Shown: one piece after another, positions 14,539 through 22,574 of the stretch
Position numbering within the stretch: the stretch's first letter is position 1
Layout: each line of letters begins with the position of its first letter
Assembly: GCA_050115555.1 (NCBI GenBank)
Contig: JASFQI010000031.1
Span: 1-24,195, forward strand
Direction of reading: 5' to 3'
Source: JASFQI01 sp050115555
GTDB lineage: Bacteria > Desulfobacterota > DSM-4660 > Desulfatiglandales > HGW-15
Length of the DNA: 24,195 bases
Notes under the pieces: generated by a model
The model's database searches: none
Told to the model about the DNA's origin: nothing
Seen by the model: the letters and a program-made list of their open reading frames with translations, nothing else
Program-made: the position numbers and the translations under genes

Positions 14539-15768
14539 TTAATTCTTGATCAAGACCGCCAGATGCGTCATGTCCGCGCATCCGCTTTGCGCGAGCAACC
14601 CGAGGGCGTACTCCCTGAAGCGGGTATTCGGCTCCAGCACCTTGGTGAAAGAGTAGATCAGCCGGGTGACCATGGTTGTATGGAAGCTCTCCCGATGCCA
14701 TGCCGCCATACCGATCAGATAGGTTTTGAGCATGGCGAAGGTCAATACCATCATGATGTAGTCTTCATACAGGCGCCGGCCTTGATGAAAGCCGAGATCG
14801 TAATGCAACAGATAGTTGATCAGGTAGTTTTCCAGCATGAAACCGTAATGCTCAAAGAAAGGTCGGTAGTATTGATCAAAGGACGCATCGTAGCGTCGGG
14901 CGATGTCCTCGGTGAAGGGCTTTAAGCCGGCATAATCGAGGCCGGCAAGGCATTCGTCCGTGCAGGCCTTGAACGTTTTCACGACTACCGTAGGCATGAT
15001 TTCGTCATGGAGCCGTCTTACAAGCTGCAGCTGCAGACCGGTGAGTGCGGGAGCGTTGTCCATCCGATCCATCAGCTCACCGGAATCCATTCGGCGCGCA
15101 AACTCATCCAATACGATAGGCACAGCCTCCGTCGCCGGTCTTTTCTTGTCGTTGGCGACCTTTTCAAGGAGAAAGCCGAGGGCAAGAATGCGTCGCCACA
15201 GCGCATGATTTCTGTCCTTCAAGAGGGCAAAGGCGGCCTCTCTCAGCATGAGACTGGCAGCCTCGAACTCAGTGGACGGCCCAGGCTCAATCGATCGCAG
15301 CATGCCGGAGGCTGAAGGATCAAAGCGGATCTCAATAATTTCAAGTCCTTGGGGAGGTTCCAGAGCACGGCGCGCGATCTCCGGGCAGGCCAGGGAGGCG
15401 GTGATGTCAATCCAACCGTTTCTGCCCCGCAAATGCCGGGGGAAAACGGCACAGGTGTCCGGAAGGAACCTTTCACCCAGTTCGGCATGAATCCGGCAGA
15501 GCCGATTCGGCGTCAGGAAGGGGCATGTGCCGCCCTTTCGAAGGATTCTGGCATACCGCGCTTCGGAGACATTTTTGCGGTTGAGCCGGACGGCTTTTCG
15601 AATGCGTTTGCCCAGCCCTTTGGATGGCAGCTTTCGATACTGCTCGTAGGATCCTCTATCGACGATAATGTCCCACCCGTAACAGCAGTGGTCCTCACAT
15701 TCCGGGCCGATGCACCTGAATTCCGACAGGTACGCCGGCATTCTTAGAAGAGGCTGTTCTTCTTGCAT
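14539..15768 (-). CDS. fliB: FliB-family flagellin lysine N-methylase-like protein
   Basis: A 409-residue protein matching the FliB family. The N-terminal cysteine signature is MPAYLSEFRCIGPECEDHCC followed by YGWDIIVD. Further family segments are TCPFLTPNRLCRIHAELGE and LPDTCAVFPRHLRG. The clustered cysteines (CxxxxCxxxCC plus later Cys) suggest a metal or Fe-S site. Salmonella FliB (about 400 residues) methylates lysines of flagellin; homologues in other bacteria often lie away from flagellin genes and may have other targets. No flagellin is in this window. The ATG at 15768 lacks a clear Shine-Dalgarno, and an internal ATG at codon 10 (MPAYLSEF) is a possible start. The gene is isolated on the minus strand and converges with the Rnf operon. 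Confidence 0.82.
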   Translation of the reverse strand: MQEEQPLLRMPAYLSEFRCIGPECEDHCCYGWDIIVDRGSYEQYRKLPSKGLGKRIRKAVRLNRKNVSEARYARILRKGGTCPFLTPNRLCRIHAELGERFLPDTCAVFPRHLRGRNGWIDITASLACPEIARRALEPPQGLEIIEIRFDPSASGMLRSIEPGPSTEFEAASLMLREAAFALLKDRNHALWRRILALGFLLEKVANDKKRPATEAVPIVLDEFARRMDSGELMDRMDNAPALTGLQLQLVRRLHDEIMPTVVVKTFKACTDECLAGLDYAGLKPFTEDIARRYDASFDQYYRPFFEHYGFMLENYLINYLLHYDLGFHQGRRLYEDYIMMVLTFAMLKTYLIGMAAWHRESFHTTMVTRLIYSFTKVLEPNTRFREYALGLLAQSGCADMTHLAVLIKN

Positions 15769-15914
15769 GACGTGTTCAGCTGTTTGTTTTCAGGAGGAGG
15801 GAAGGCGCGTACAGAAACCAAACCAGAAGGCTGGAGGTCTTCCGAACGGGCGGCCGACATCCGCTCTGAACTGGGGGTTTCAAGTGTCAAAGACGATTTG
15901 CAAAAAGAGCCGAA

Positions 15915-17243
15915 TCAGGTCGATCTTTTTCTCAGGCGACCAATGGCCAGCCGGAGACTCGTCTGCATTCTTCCGAGTGCCTGAGCCAGATGCCCGATCT
16001 CGTCCTTGGAGGTGACATCGATCTCGACATTCAGATCCCCGAGGCTCATTTGCTCTGCGGCATTCGTCAGCTTTTTGATGGGCCGTGTCACGCGCCTGGC
16101 CAGAAACCAGGCAAGCAGGGTCACGCACACCACGGTGATTCCAAGGAGGATGATGGCAAAGCGCTGGATGTCCTTGAGCGTTTGGAATACCTCCTTGTGT
16201 TCCTGTTGAACCACAAGGGCCCACCCGAAGGCATTTCCCCGGACGTGCCCGAGGGCTTCATTCCCCTTTTGATTGGTAAAGCTCATGGTTGTGGGCTTCT
16301 TCTTTTTCCAATAGGCCTTGACCAGGGGATGATCCTTAAGGTTTTTCTGGGTCTTGACGTACTGGGCGATCTGATGCGATAGCACCTTCCCCTGTTCATC
16401 CACCAGAAATGCGAAACCCGAGCGTCCCTTTTTCCACGCGGCCACACGTTCTGAGATGCTGTCGATGTTCATGCCCGCCGCCATCACGCCCACGGTGCGA
16501 TCCCCGGACCGGATAGGGACCGACATTACAATCGCCGGTTTCCCGGAGGTCCTTCCTATCAGGGTCTGCCAGGCCAGGTCCTTTCCTTCCTGGATCACGC
16601 CTGTATAATAAAGGCGGTCGGAGTAATCCTTCAGGGGTTTGCCGTCATCTCTGGCGCGGTTCATCCCGTCCGGGTCTACGGTAAACGCGAGGTAAATCCA
16701 GGGATACTCGGAGGAAATGGCTTTGAGGATCGGTTCCTGCTTGCGTTGATCCATGGACTGAATATCCGGCAGCCTCGCGGCCGTCTTGAGGATTTTCACG
16801 TTTTTGTCGAACCATTCATCCAGCTGCGCTCCCAATCCTTCCGCGATCTGATCCAACAGGATCTCGGTGTTCTCTCGGACGCGCTCATTGGTATCCACAA
16901 AACTGATGCCCCAGAAGACGCCGAGAGGCACCAGGCTGACCACCAGCATGAGGGTAATGATCTTGGAAGCCAGTCCAAATCGGATTTTGGGCCTTTCAGC
17001 TATCGAGGAGACGTCTTCGACCCGAACCGTCTCTTCATGGATCGAGGGCGGGGGGCTTACTGCGGGGCTCTCAGAAGGGGGGGGAGGGGGCGGTGCAGCC
17101 TGGGGTTCGGGGGCGGCGTTCCTCTTGCGAACGACGACCGTCTCGCCACATTGTTTGCACTTGAACTTTGCAGTATCTTTCTTGATTTTTTCTTCATCAA
17201 CACGATATTTCTTCCCGCATTTGCTGCATGCCACCTCAATCAT
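15915..17243 (-). CDS. Zinc-ribbon / dCache / HAMP membrane sensor without output domain
   Basis: A 442-residue protein in distinct blocks. Residues 1-35 form an MJ0042-type zinc ribbon (C6-x2-C9 and C29-x2-C32). Residues 43-68 are a proline-rich linker. TM1 is at about 93-115. A periplasmic dCache-type ligand-binding domain follows (about 120-355; MNRARDDGKPLKDYSDRLYY and GKPAIVMSVPI are typical). TM2 is at about 362-382, and a HAMP domain runs to about 436. The protein ends there, with no methyl-accepting, kinase or cyclase domain. A Shine-Dalgarno (AAGGAG) precedes the ATG by 9 nt. It is 13 nt downstream of the winged-helix gene on the same strand, so they are probably co-transcribed. The zinc ribbon could be the cytoplasmic output or a partner-binding module. 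Ligand unknown. Confidence 0.85.
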   Translation of the reverse strand: MIEVACSKCGKKYRVDEEKIKKDTAKFKCKQCGETVVVRKRNAAPEPQAAPPPPPPSESPAVSPPPSIHEETVRVEDVSSIAERPKIRFGLASKIITLMLVVSLVPLGVFWGISFVDTNERVRENTEILLDQIAEGLGAQLDEWFDKNVKILKTAARLPDIQSMDQRKQEPILKAISSEYPWIYLAFTVDPDGMNRARDDGKPLKDYSDRLYYTGVIQEGKDLAWQTLIGRTSGKPAIVMSVPIRSGDRTVGVMAAGMNIDSISERVAAWKKGRSGFAFLVDEQGKVLSHQIAQYVKTQKNLKDHPLVKAYWKKKKPTTMSFTNQKGNEALGHVRGNAFGWALVVQQEHKEVFQTLKDIQRFAIILLGITVVCVTLLAWFLARRVTRPIKKLTNAAEQMSLGDLNVEIDVTSKDEIGHLAQALGRMQTSLRLAIGRLRKRST

Positions 17244-17256
17244 GGCGAATGTCTCC

Positions 17257-17718
17257 TTATGTCGGTATGACCTTCAGCATGGCCTCCTCGAAGCGAGTCC
17301 TGTTGGTTTCGTCTGGTATTTGCTCTCCCGCCTTTCGAATCAACTCCGCTGTCCGATGGAACGGCACTTTCGCAGGGGATATCCCCATCTCGTCCATAAT
17401 ATCTTCAAGGATAAACTCTCCCAGGGGTCCCACAAAGATCGTCAGGTTTTTGTTCAAAATGTCATAAAAGGTCCGGTCAAGGTAGCGGATGCTTTTTGTA
17501 ACGGGTTCAATCAACCTGACTTCCACCAGTTTGGTCAGCGTTTTTCTCAAAGTGGCTTCCTCAAGCCCTGTCTCTTTGATGACTTGTCGCATGTCCTTAT
17601 TTTCATCAATGGCGAGCAATACGGCGATCATGTCGGCATCCATGGTGACGTGAGCCGTGTCCGCCCGAATAGACTTTCGGAAAAACAGGATGGAGAGGTC
17701 ATCTGCGGTGATATCCAT
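17257..17718 (-). CDS. Winged-helix protein with conserved C-terminal domain (DUF8082-like)
   Basis: A 153-residue soluble protein. Residues about 20-75 look like a winged-helix fold (DENKDMRQVIKETGLEEATLRKTLTKLVEVRLIEPV: helix-turn-helix then wing). A C-terminal region follows (about 88-150; IFVGPLGEFILEDIMDEMG) that resembles a small conserved domain found next to signalling proteins; the DUF8082 relation is suggested by eye only. It is probably not a simple DNA-binding repressor and may be an adaptor. It shares an operon with the HAMP sensor downstream. No strong Shine-Dalgarno precedes the ATG, but a very good promoter lies about 80-110 bp upstream. Confidence 0.72.
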   Translation of the reverse strand: MDITADDLSILFFRKSIRADTAHVTMDADMIAVLLAIDENKDMRQVIKETGLEEATLRKTLTKLVEVRLIEPVTKSIRYLDRTFYDILNKNLTIFVGPLGEFILEDIMDEMGISPAKVPFHRTAELIRKAGEQIPDETNRTRFEEAMLKVIPT

Positions 17719-17802
17719 AGGACAAACGCCTGTAAAAAGAGATCGACTGCAATAACCTTTTCGCTCAGCCGGGTGGAGAAGGGGGCTTCAACATGCAAGG
17801 CT

Positions 17803-17832
17803 ATCATACGAAATGAAGTGTTGAGGTGTCAA
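17803..17832 (-). promoter_or_regulatory. Sigma70-type promoter for the winged-helix/sensor operon
   Basis: On the minus strand: TTGACA (17832-17827), an 18-bp spacer and TATGAT (17808-17803). The -35 is perfect and the -10 matches five of six. It lies about 85 bp upstream of the ATG at 17718 in an AT-rich tract. Confidence 0.65.
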
Positions 17833-17951
17833 TTAAAATAATCAATACGCATATTGTGAATCAAGAACGGAATATTTTCAAGAAGCCTTTCCCTTTTCTC
17901 CTCGATTCCTGATGGATAAACGTTGCCAGAGTCTTCAATCAGGTTTCAGGG

Positions 17952-18010
17952 TTGCCGGTCTCGCAAACACTTCCTCGAGCGCTCGGGACGGATCGGCCGC
18001 CTGTTGGCAT
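17952..18010 (-). repeat. Possible truncated third copy of the dispersed repeat
   Basis: TTGCCGGTCTCGCAAA (17952-17967) matches the terminal end of copy A (TTGACGGTCTCGCAAA) at 15 of 16 positions, in the same orientation. A later CGCCTGTTGGC block recalls the interior of copy A. The rest does not align well, so only a decayed or partial copy can be proposed. Confidence 0.35.
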
Positions 18011-18048
18011 TGACGAGGCACAGCGCGGGTCCTCAGCGTATCACGACC

Positions 18049-21000
18049 TCATCGGTACGTTGAAGGCGGGTTTTGAGGAAGGATCTCAGACGCCCTTTCT
18101 GCTGGATTCAGTACATTATTGAGCGAAGCTTTTACGTCCTCAAGCAGGACGTACATGGTGGGGATGATCACCAGAGTGATCAGGGTGGCGAATAAAATGC
18201 CGAAGCCCAGGGAGATGGCCATGGGGATCATGAACCGTGCCTGACGCGAGGTCTCGAATATCATGGGCGCCAGCCCGCCAAATGTGGTCAGCGTGGTCAG
18301 AAGAACCGGTCGGAATCGGCGAACGGCCGCTGCGTGCACGGCGTCGCGTGGCCTGAGACCTTCTTCGCGTCTCAACCGGTTGGTGTAATTGATCAGCACC
18401 AGCGAATCGTTGACCACCACACCCGCAAGGGCCACCATGCCCATGCAGCTGGTGATCGAGAGGTTGTACCCCATGATCAGATGGCCCAGGGTTCCGCCGA
18501 CGATTCCGAAGGGGATTGCAAGCATGACGATCAGGGGTTGGGCATAGCTGCGGAAAGGGATGGCCAGCAGCACGTAAATCCCCAAGAGGGCAAAGCCCAT
18601 TCCGCGTAGCAGGGCCTGGAACGATTCGGCCAGAGCGGCCTGCCGGCCTTCGAAACTGTATGTCAATCCCGGAAAATCGCGGATCAGGCGAGGTAATGCT
18701 TCGGCCTTGAGCTCGGCCTGGATGCGGCTGGTTTCTCCGATCGGTTCGACTCCTGCGGTCACGCTCACGGTGCGTCGGCCGTCCCGACGGTTGATCGTAG
18801 TGTAGGCACGCCCCCGCTCCACATCGGCTACTACCATCAGCGGTACCTGACCGCCCTCCGGTGTTGCGATGATCATCTGCTCGACATCGTACTCATTGGT
18901 GCGCTCGGCCTCGGGCCGTCGCACGCGGACGGTGACCTCGTTGCGTCCTCGCTGCTGCTTGATGGCTTCCCGTCCTTGGAATGCGTGCCGGAGCTGGGTG
19001 GCGATGTCCTTCGCCGTCAGGCCCAGGCTCTCGCCGGCCGGTGTGATTTTGAAGTTCAACTGCTGCTTCCCCGGGGTGTAGCCGTCATCGATGTCCTTGG
19101 TCGCGGCAAACTCGGCCAGGCGCTCTGCGAGTGCCTGGCTGGCACGGTCGAGGGTGTCGATATCCCGGTGGCTCAGCTCCACGGTCAGGGAGGGGCCTCG
19201 GCCCGGACCGCCCCGGTCCGACTCGTAGCGAACCGATTGGAGCCCGTGAAGGGCACCGACCCGTTCACGCCAGAGATTCGTAAACTTGCCCGTGGTGATA
19301 GGGCGTATTTTGGGTTCCGTGAGGTACACATCCACGCGCACCTCGTTTTCGTTGATTCGACTGGCAATGCCTTCGGAAAGGCGGTCCCCTCCGTTTTCTG
19401 CAATGACTTGCTCCGCCCCTTGAATGAGCTTGGATTCGACCCGGCGCACGCGCTCGATCGGGCTTCCGTACGGGAGGGTTGCGGTGACCACCGAGCGGTC
19501 GGATTCGACCTTCGGCATCAGGATAAATCCCATTCGACCTGAGGCGATAAAGGCGACGGTCAGGAGAAGGATCGCCGCGGCGCAGGCCAGCACGAGCGGG
19601 CGGAAACGCAGCACCAGGCGCAAAAAAGGCCCGAAACCGTTCTGAATAAAGCGGCTGATGAGGCGCGCGAAGCCCTGCTGCCATCTGTGCAGCATGCGTG
19701 TCAGTCCGACAAAGCCTTCACTTCGGGTGTGGGCAAGATGCGAAGGCAGGATCCAGAGCGCCTCGACCAGGGAGATCGCAAACACCGTGCACACGACTAA
19801 CGGGATGACCCCCCACACTTTACCCATCACCCCCGGTACAAAGTAGAGGGGAAGAAAAGCCAGGATATTGGAGAGAATCGAGAACGTGACGGGCATCATC
19901 ACGTCGCGCGCCCCTTGAATGGCCGCTTCGATCGGGCCCATGCCCTTGGATCGATATTCGTAGATGTTTTCGCCCGCGACAATGGCATCGTCCACCACGA
20001 TACCCAACGCAATGATGAAGGCGAACATGGAAATCATGTTGATCGACACATCCATCATGGGCAGGAACAGCAAACCGCCGAGAAAGGAGATGGGGATACC
20101 CATGGTCACCCAGAACGCCAGCTTGAACTCCAGAAAGAGGCCCAACAACGCCAGCACCAGGACCAGCCCGATAAAGGCGTTTTTCAGGAGCAGGGACAGA
20201 CGCTGGCGGTAGTAGCTCGACCGGTCGCTGTGAATCACCCAATCGATCCCGGTAGGGATTTCGGGCGCGATATCGGCCATCGCTTCGTGTACGGCATCCG
20301 AAACGCCGATGGGCGTCTGGTCCCCGATGCGGAAGATCTCGATGCCGATGTCGCGCATGCCGTTGAACGAGGCCTCGGTATCCGTGTCTTCGAAACCCTC
20401 GTACACCTGCGCGATGTCCTCCAGTCGCACCAGGGTTCCCGAGGAATCGGCTACAATGGGGATCCGGCGGAACTGCCGAGCCCAATCTCGTCGCTCCTTA
20501 AAACGCAGGAGGATCTCCCCGCCGGAGGTGTCGATCTTTCCTCCGGGAATCTCCACGGCCGTGCGTGCGACCTTGGCGGCCACGTCCTCGAGGGTCAGGT
20601 CGAATCGTCGCAGCGATTCCTGTGAGACCTCCACGTGGATTTCGTAGTCCCTGGCCCCTTCCAGCTCGATCTGGGTGATGCCCTCGTGCTGGAGCAGTCG
20701 ATCGCGTACGTGCTCGACCGCCTCGCGCAGAGCGGACTCGTCCACCCGGCCGTACAGGTGGACCTCCAGCACGTCGCGCTTGTGGACGTTGAGGGTGACC
20801 GCCGGCTCTTCCGCGTCGTCCGGGTAGGTGGTGATCCGATCGACCTCCTGTTGAATGTCCTGGTAGGCCTTTTGCCGGTCTGCGCCCTCGAGCAATTCGA
20901 CGGTTACGGTACCGCTGCCCTCGCTTGCCACGGAGCGGACCTCTTTGACGCCTTCCAGTCCGCGGATTGCCTCTTCCGTGGACAGGATGATCCCCTGCTC

Positions 21001-21210
21001 AACCTCTTCTGGGCTGGCTCCGGGGTAGGGGACACGAATGGTGACCGTGTCGTCTTCGAACGCGGGAAAGACCTCCTGGCGAATCATCAGGGCTACGAAA
21101 AGACCTCCGATCAGGAGGACCATCATCAGAATGTTGGGGGTGATGCGGTTGTGTACCATCCAGGCGATACTGTCGGCTTTTCCCCGCTTTTGAAGGGTGT
21201 CTTCGCTCAC
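18049..21210 (-). CDS. RND-family efflux permease (AcrB/HAE1-type)
   Basis: A 1053-residue inner-membrane transporter of normal RND length. TM1 is near residues 26-45. A large periplasmic porter loop follows. The TM4 signature GIVVDDAIVAGENIYEYR contains D407 and D408, which fall at the same positions as the proton-relay aspartates of AcrB. A second large loop and a C-terminal helix bundle (VVVNDSLVLINYTNRLR) complete the internal duplication. It uses proton motive force to export substrates through the adaptor and outer-membrane channel encoded just upstream. The Asp-Asp pair favours hydrophobic or amphiphilic organic substrates over heavy metals; the exact substrate is unknown. The start overlaps the adaptor stop (ATGA, 21207-21210). 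It is the last gene of the operon. Confidence 0.95.
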   Translation of the reverse strand: MSEDTLQKRGKADSIAWMVHNRITPNILMMVLLIGGLFVALMIRQEVFPAFEDDTVTIRVPYPGASPEEVEQGIILSTEEAIRGLEGVKEVRSVASEGSGTVTVELLEGADRQKAYQDIQQEVDRITTYPDDAEEPAVTLNVHKRDVLEVHLYGRVDESALREAVEHVRDRLLQHEGITQIELEGARDYEIHVEVSQESLRRFDLTLEDVAAKVARTAVEIPGGKIDTSGGEILLRFKERRDWARQFRRIPIVADSSGTLVRLEDIAQVYEGFEDTDTEASFNGMRDIGIEIFRIGDQTPIGVSDAVHEAMADIAPEIPTGIDWVIHSDRSSYYRQRLSLLLKNAFIGLVLVLALLGLFLEFKLAFWVTMGIPISFLGGLLFLPMMDVSINMISMFAFIIALGIVVDDAIVAGENIYEYRSKGMGPIEAAIQGARDVMMPVTFSILSNILAFLPLYFVPGVMGKVWGVIPLVVCTVFAISLVEALWILPSHLAHTRSEGFVGLTRMLHRWQQGFARLISRFIQNGFGPFLRLVLRFRPLVLACAAAILLLTVAFIASGRMGFILMPKVESDRSVVTATLPYGSPIERVRRVESKLIQGAEQVIAENGGDRLSEGIASRINENEVRVDVYLTEPKIRPITTGKFTNLWRERVGALHGLQSVRYESDRGGPGRGPSLTVELSHRDIDTLDRASQALAERLAEFAATKDIDDGYTPGKQQLNFKITPAGESLGLTAKDIATQLRHAFQGREAIKQQRGRNEVTVRVRRPEAERTNEYDVEQMIIATPEGGQVPLMVVADVERGRAYTTINRRDGRRTVSVTAGVEPIGETSRIQAELKAEALPRLIRDFPGLTYSFEGRQAALAESFQALLRGMGFALLGIYVLLAIPFRSYAQPLIVMLAIPFGIVGGTLGHLIMGYNLSITSCMGMVALAGVVVNDSLVLINYTNRLRREEGLRPRDAVHAAAVRRFRPVLLTTLTTFGGLAPMIFETSRQARFMIPMAISLGFGILFATLITLVIIPTMYVLLEDVKASLNNVLNPAERASEILPQNPPSTYR

Positions 21211-22574
21211 GGTTGGGCCTCCGCGCGCTTTCCATCGGCCGAACTTTTCTGTGCGGAATTCTCCTTTTCCGTGCGCAGGGGCATGCCTGGTACAGGGGCC
21301 GGCAGATCGGTCGTGACGATTCGCTCCCCGGGATCCAATCCATTACGCAGAAGTACGTGGTCCCTGCCGCGGTAGAGCACCTGGACGGGGCGGATGTCCA
21401 GCCGGCCGTCACGGGTCATGACCCAAACGGAATTGCCGTCACGGATCCAGGCACGATCGAGGCTGATCACGGATTCGAGCGTTCGTCCGATGAGTTCAAC
21501 TCGAACATAGCTGCCGGCCAGGAGCGGCGGGGGAGAATCCAGGGAAGAGGCCATGGAAAGAGGATCGTCCACCGCAACAAGGAGGCGGGCCATGTGGCCC
21601 CTGGAATCCACTGTGGGAAGCCGCCGGATCACACGGCCGGTTCGGTATTGATCTTGAGACCACGCGGCATCGTTGAAAATGCGAACGCTGGAGCCCGGCT
21701 CAGCCGAGTCCGAAAGCGGCACCTCCACCCAGCGCATGTCGGCCTGCGGCAGGGAGACTTGAATCCAGAACGTCCGGCTTCCGATCACTTCCAGAACGCC
21801 GCTTCCCGTTCCGACCCGGTCCCCCAGCTCGGCCAGCTTGTTTTCTACTACAAGATCGAATGGGGCAAGGATGGTGGTGCGCTCGAGATCCAGCTCGGCG
21901 CTTTTCACACGCGCCTCAGCTGCCTCGACGGCAGCCTGGATCGATGCCAGAGCGGCTTCTGCGGCCTTTACCTCGGCCTCTGCGGCTTCCAGTTGCGGTC
22001 TGCGCAGCACCAGGTCCTGGTTCTGCTTGTCGATCTCCTCGGCGAGCACTTCCAGCTCTCGCCGGGCCACGGCCTGGTTGCCCATTTCCAGCTTCAGGTC
22101 GGCTCGCGCCTTGATCAGGGATCGCTCGGCCTCGGTGACCGCCGTCTTTGCCTGACGCAACTCGATATGACGCTGGGTCAACGCCAGATCGTAGTCGCGA
22201 CGATCGAGACGTATCAGAGGTCGGCCTGCATCAAAAGCACTTCCGGGAACCAGGTTATCGGCCAGCCAGACGATCCGGCCTGAGACCTCCGGTTTGATCT
22301 GCAACTGCCGCGAGCTGACCACCGTTCCCATGGCCTCCATCACGACCGGTTCGTTCCGGACGGTCGCTTCCGTGGTTTCTACTAGTGCGGCCTGGCGTTC
22401 GTTATGGGTCCGACGCTGGGTTGTGGGAGGGTGGTCGATCATCTGCTTTGCCCCCACAACCGCCGCGACAAGCACCAGCAGAGGAAGGAAGCCTTTGAAA
22501 AGCAGCGTCAACGTCTTGCCGAGGACCCCCCGGCCGGGGCCGGCAGCCTTCGCAGGGGAGGATTCATCATTCAT
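21207..22574 (-). CDS. RND efflux periplasmic adaptor (HlyD/AcrA-type membrane fusion protein)
   Basis: A protein of about 455 residues. One N-terminal membrane anchor (about residues 22-43, FLPLLVLVAAVVGAK) without a lipobox is followed by the adaptor architecture: a lipoyl-like half (VVSSRQLQIKPEVSGRI), a long alpha-helical hairpin rich in Ala/Glu/Leu/Arg (about 120-225), then beta-barrel and membrane-proximal domains. It bridges the permease and the outer-membrane channel. I prefer ATG 22574 because GGAGG lies 9 nt upstream. An in-frame ATG at 22598, with AGGAG only 3 nt before it, would add eight residues and increase the overlap with the upstream gene. Confidence 0.92.
   Translation of the reverse strand: MNDESSPAKAAGPGRGVLGKTLTLLFKGFLPLLVLVAAVVGAKQMIDHPPTTQRRTHNERQAALVETTEATVRNEPVVMEAMGTVVSSRQLQIKPEVSGRIVWLADNLVPGSAFDAGRPLIRLDRRDYDLALTQRHIELRQAKTAVTEAERSLIKARADLKLEMGNQAVARRELEVLAEEIDKQNQDLVLRRPQLEAAEAEVKAAEAALASIQAAVEAAEARVKSAELDLERTTILAPFDLVVENKLAELGDRVGTGSGVLEVIGSRTFWIQVSLPQADMRWVEVPLSDSAEPGSSVRIFNDAAWSQDQYRTGRVIRRLPTVDSRGHMARLLVAVDDPLSMASSLDSPPPLLAGSYVRVELIGRTLESVISLDRAWIRDGNSVWVMTRDGRLDIRPVQVLYRGRDHVLLRNGLDPGERIVTTDLPAPVPGMPLRTEKENSAQKSSADGKRAEAQP

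Larger units (their letters stand above)
17719..18048. other. Gene-free region between winged-helix gene and RND permease
   Basis: 330 bp without a supported gene. The left part (17719-17880) is AT-rich and contains the promoter of the winged-helix/sensor operon. The right part, near the end of the efflux operon, is GC-rich and contains a short match to the dispersed repeat family (17952-17967). No clear intrinsic terminator for the efflux operon was found. Confidence 0.6.
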
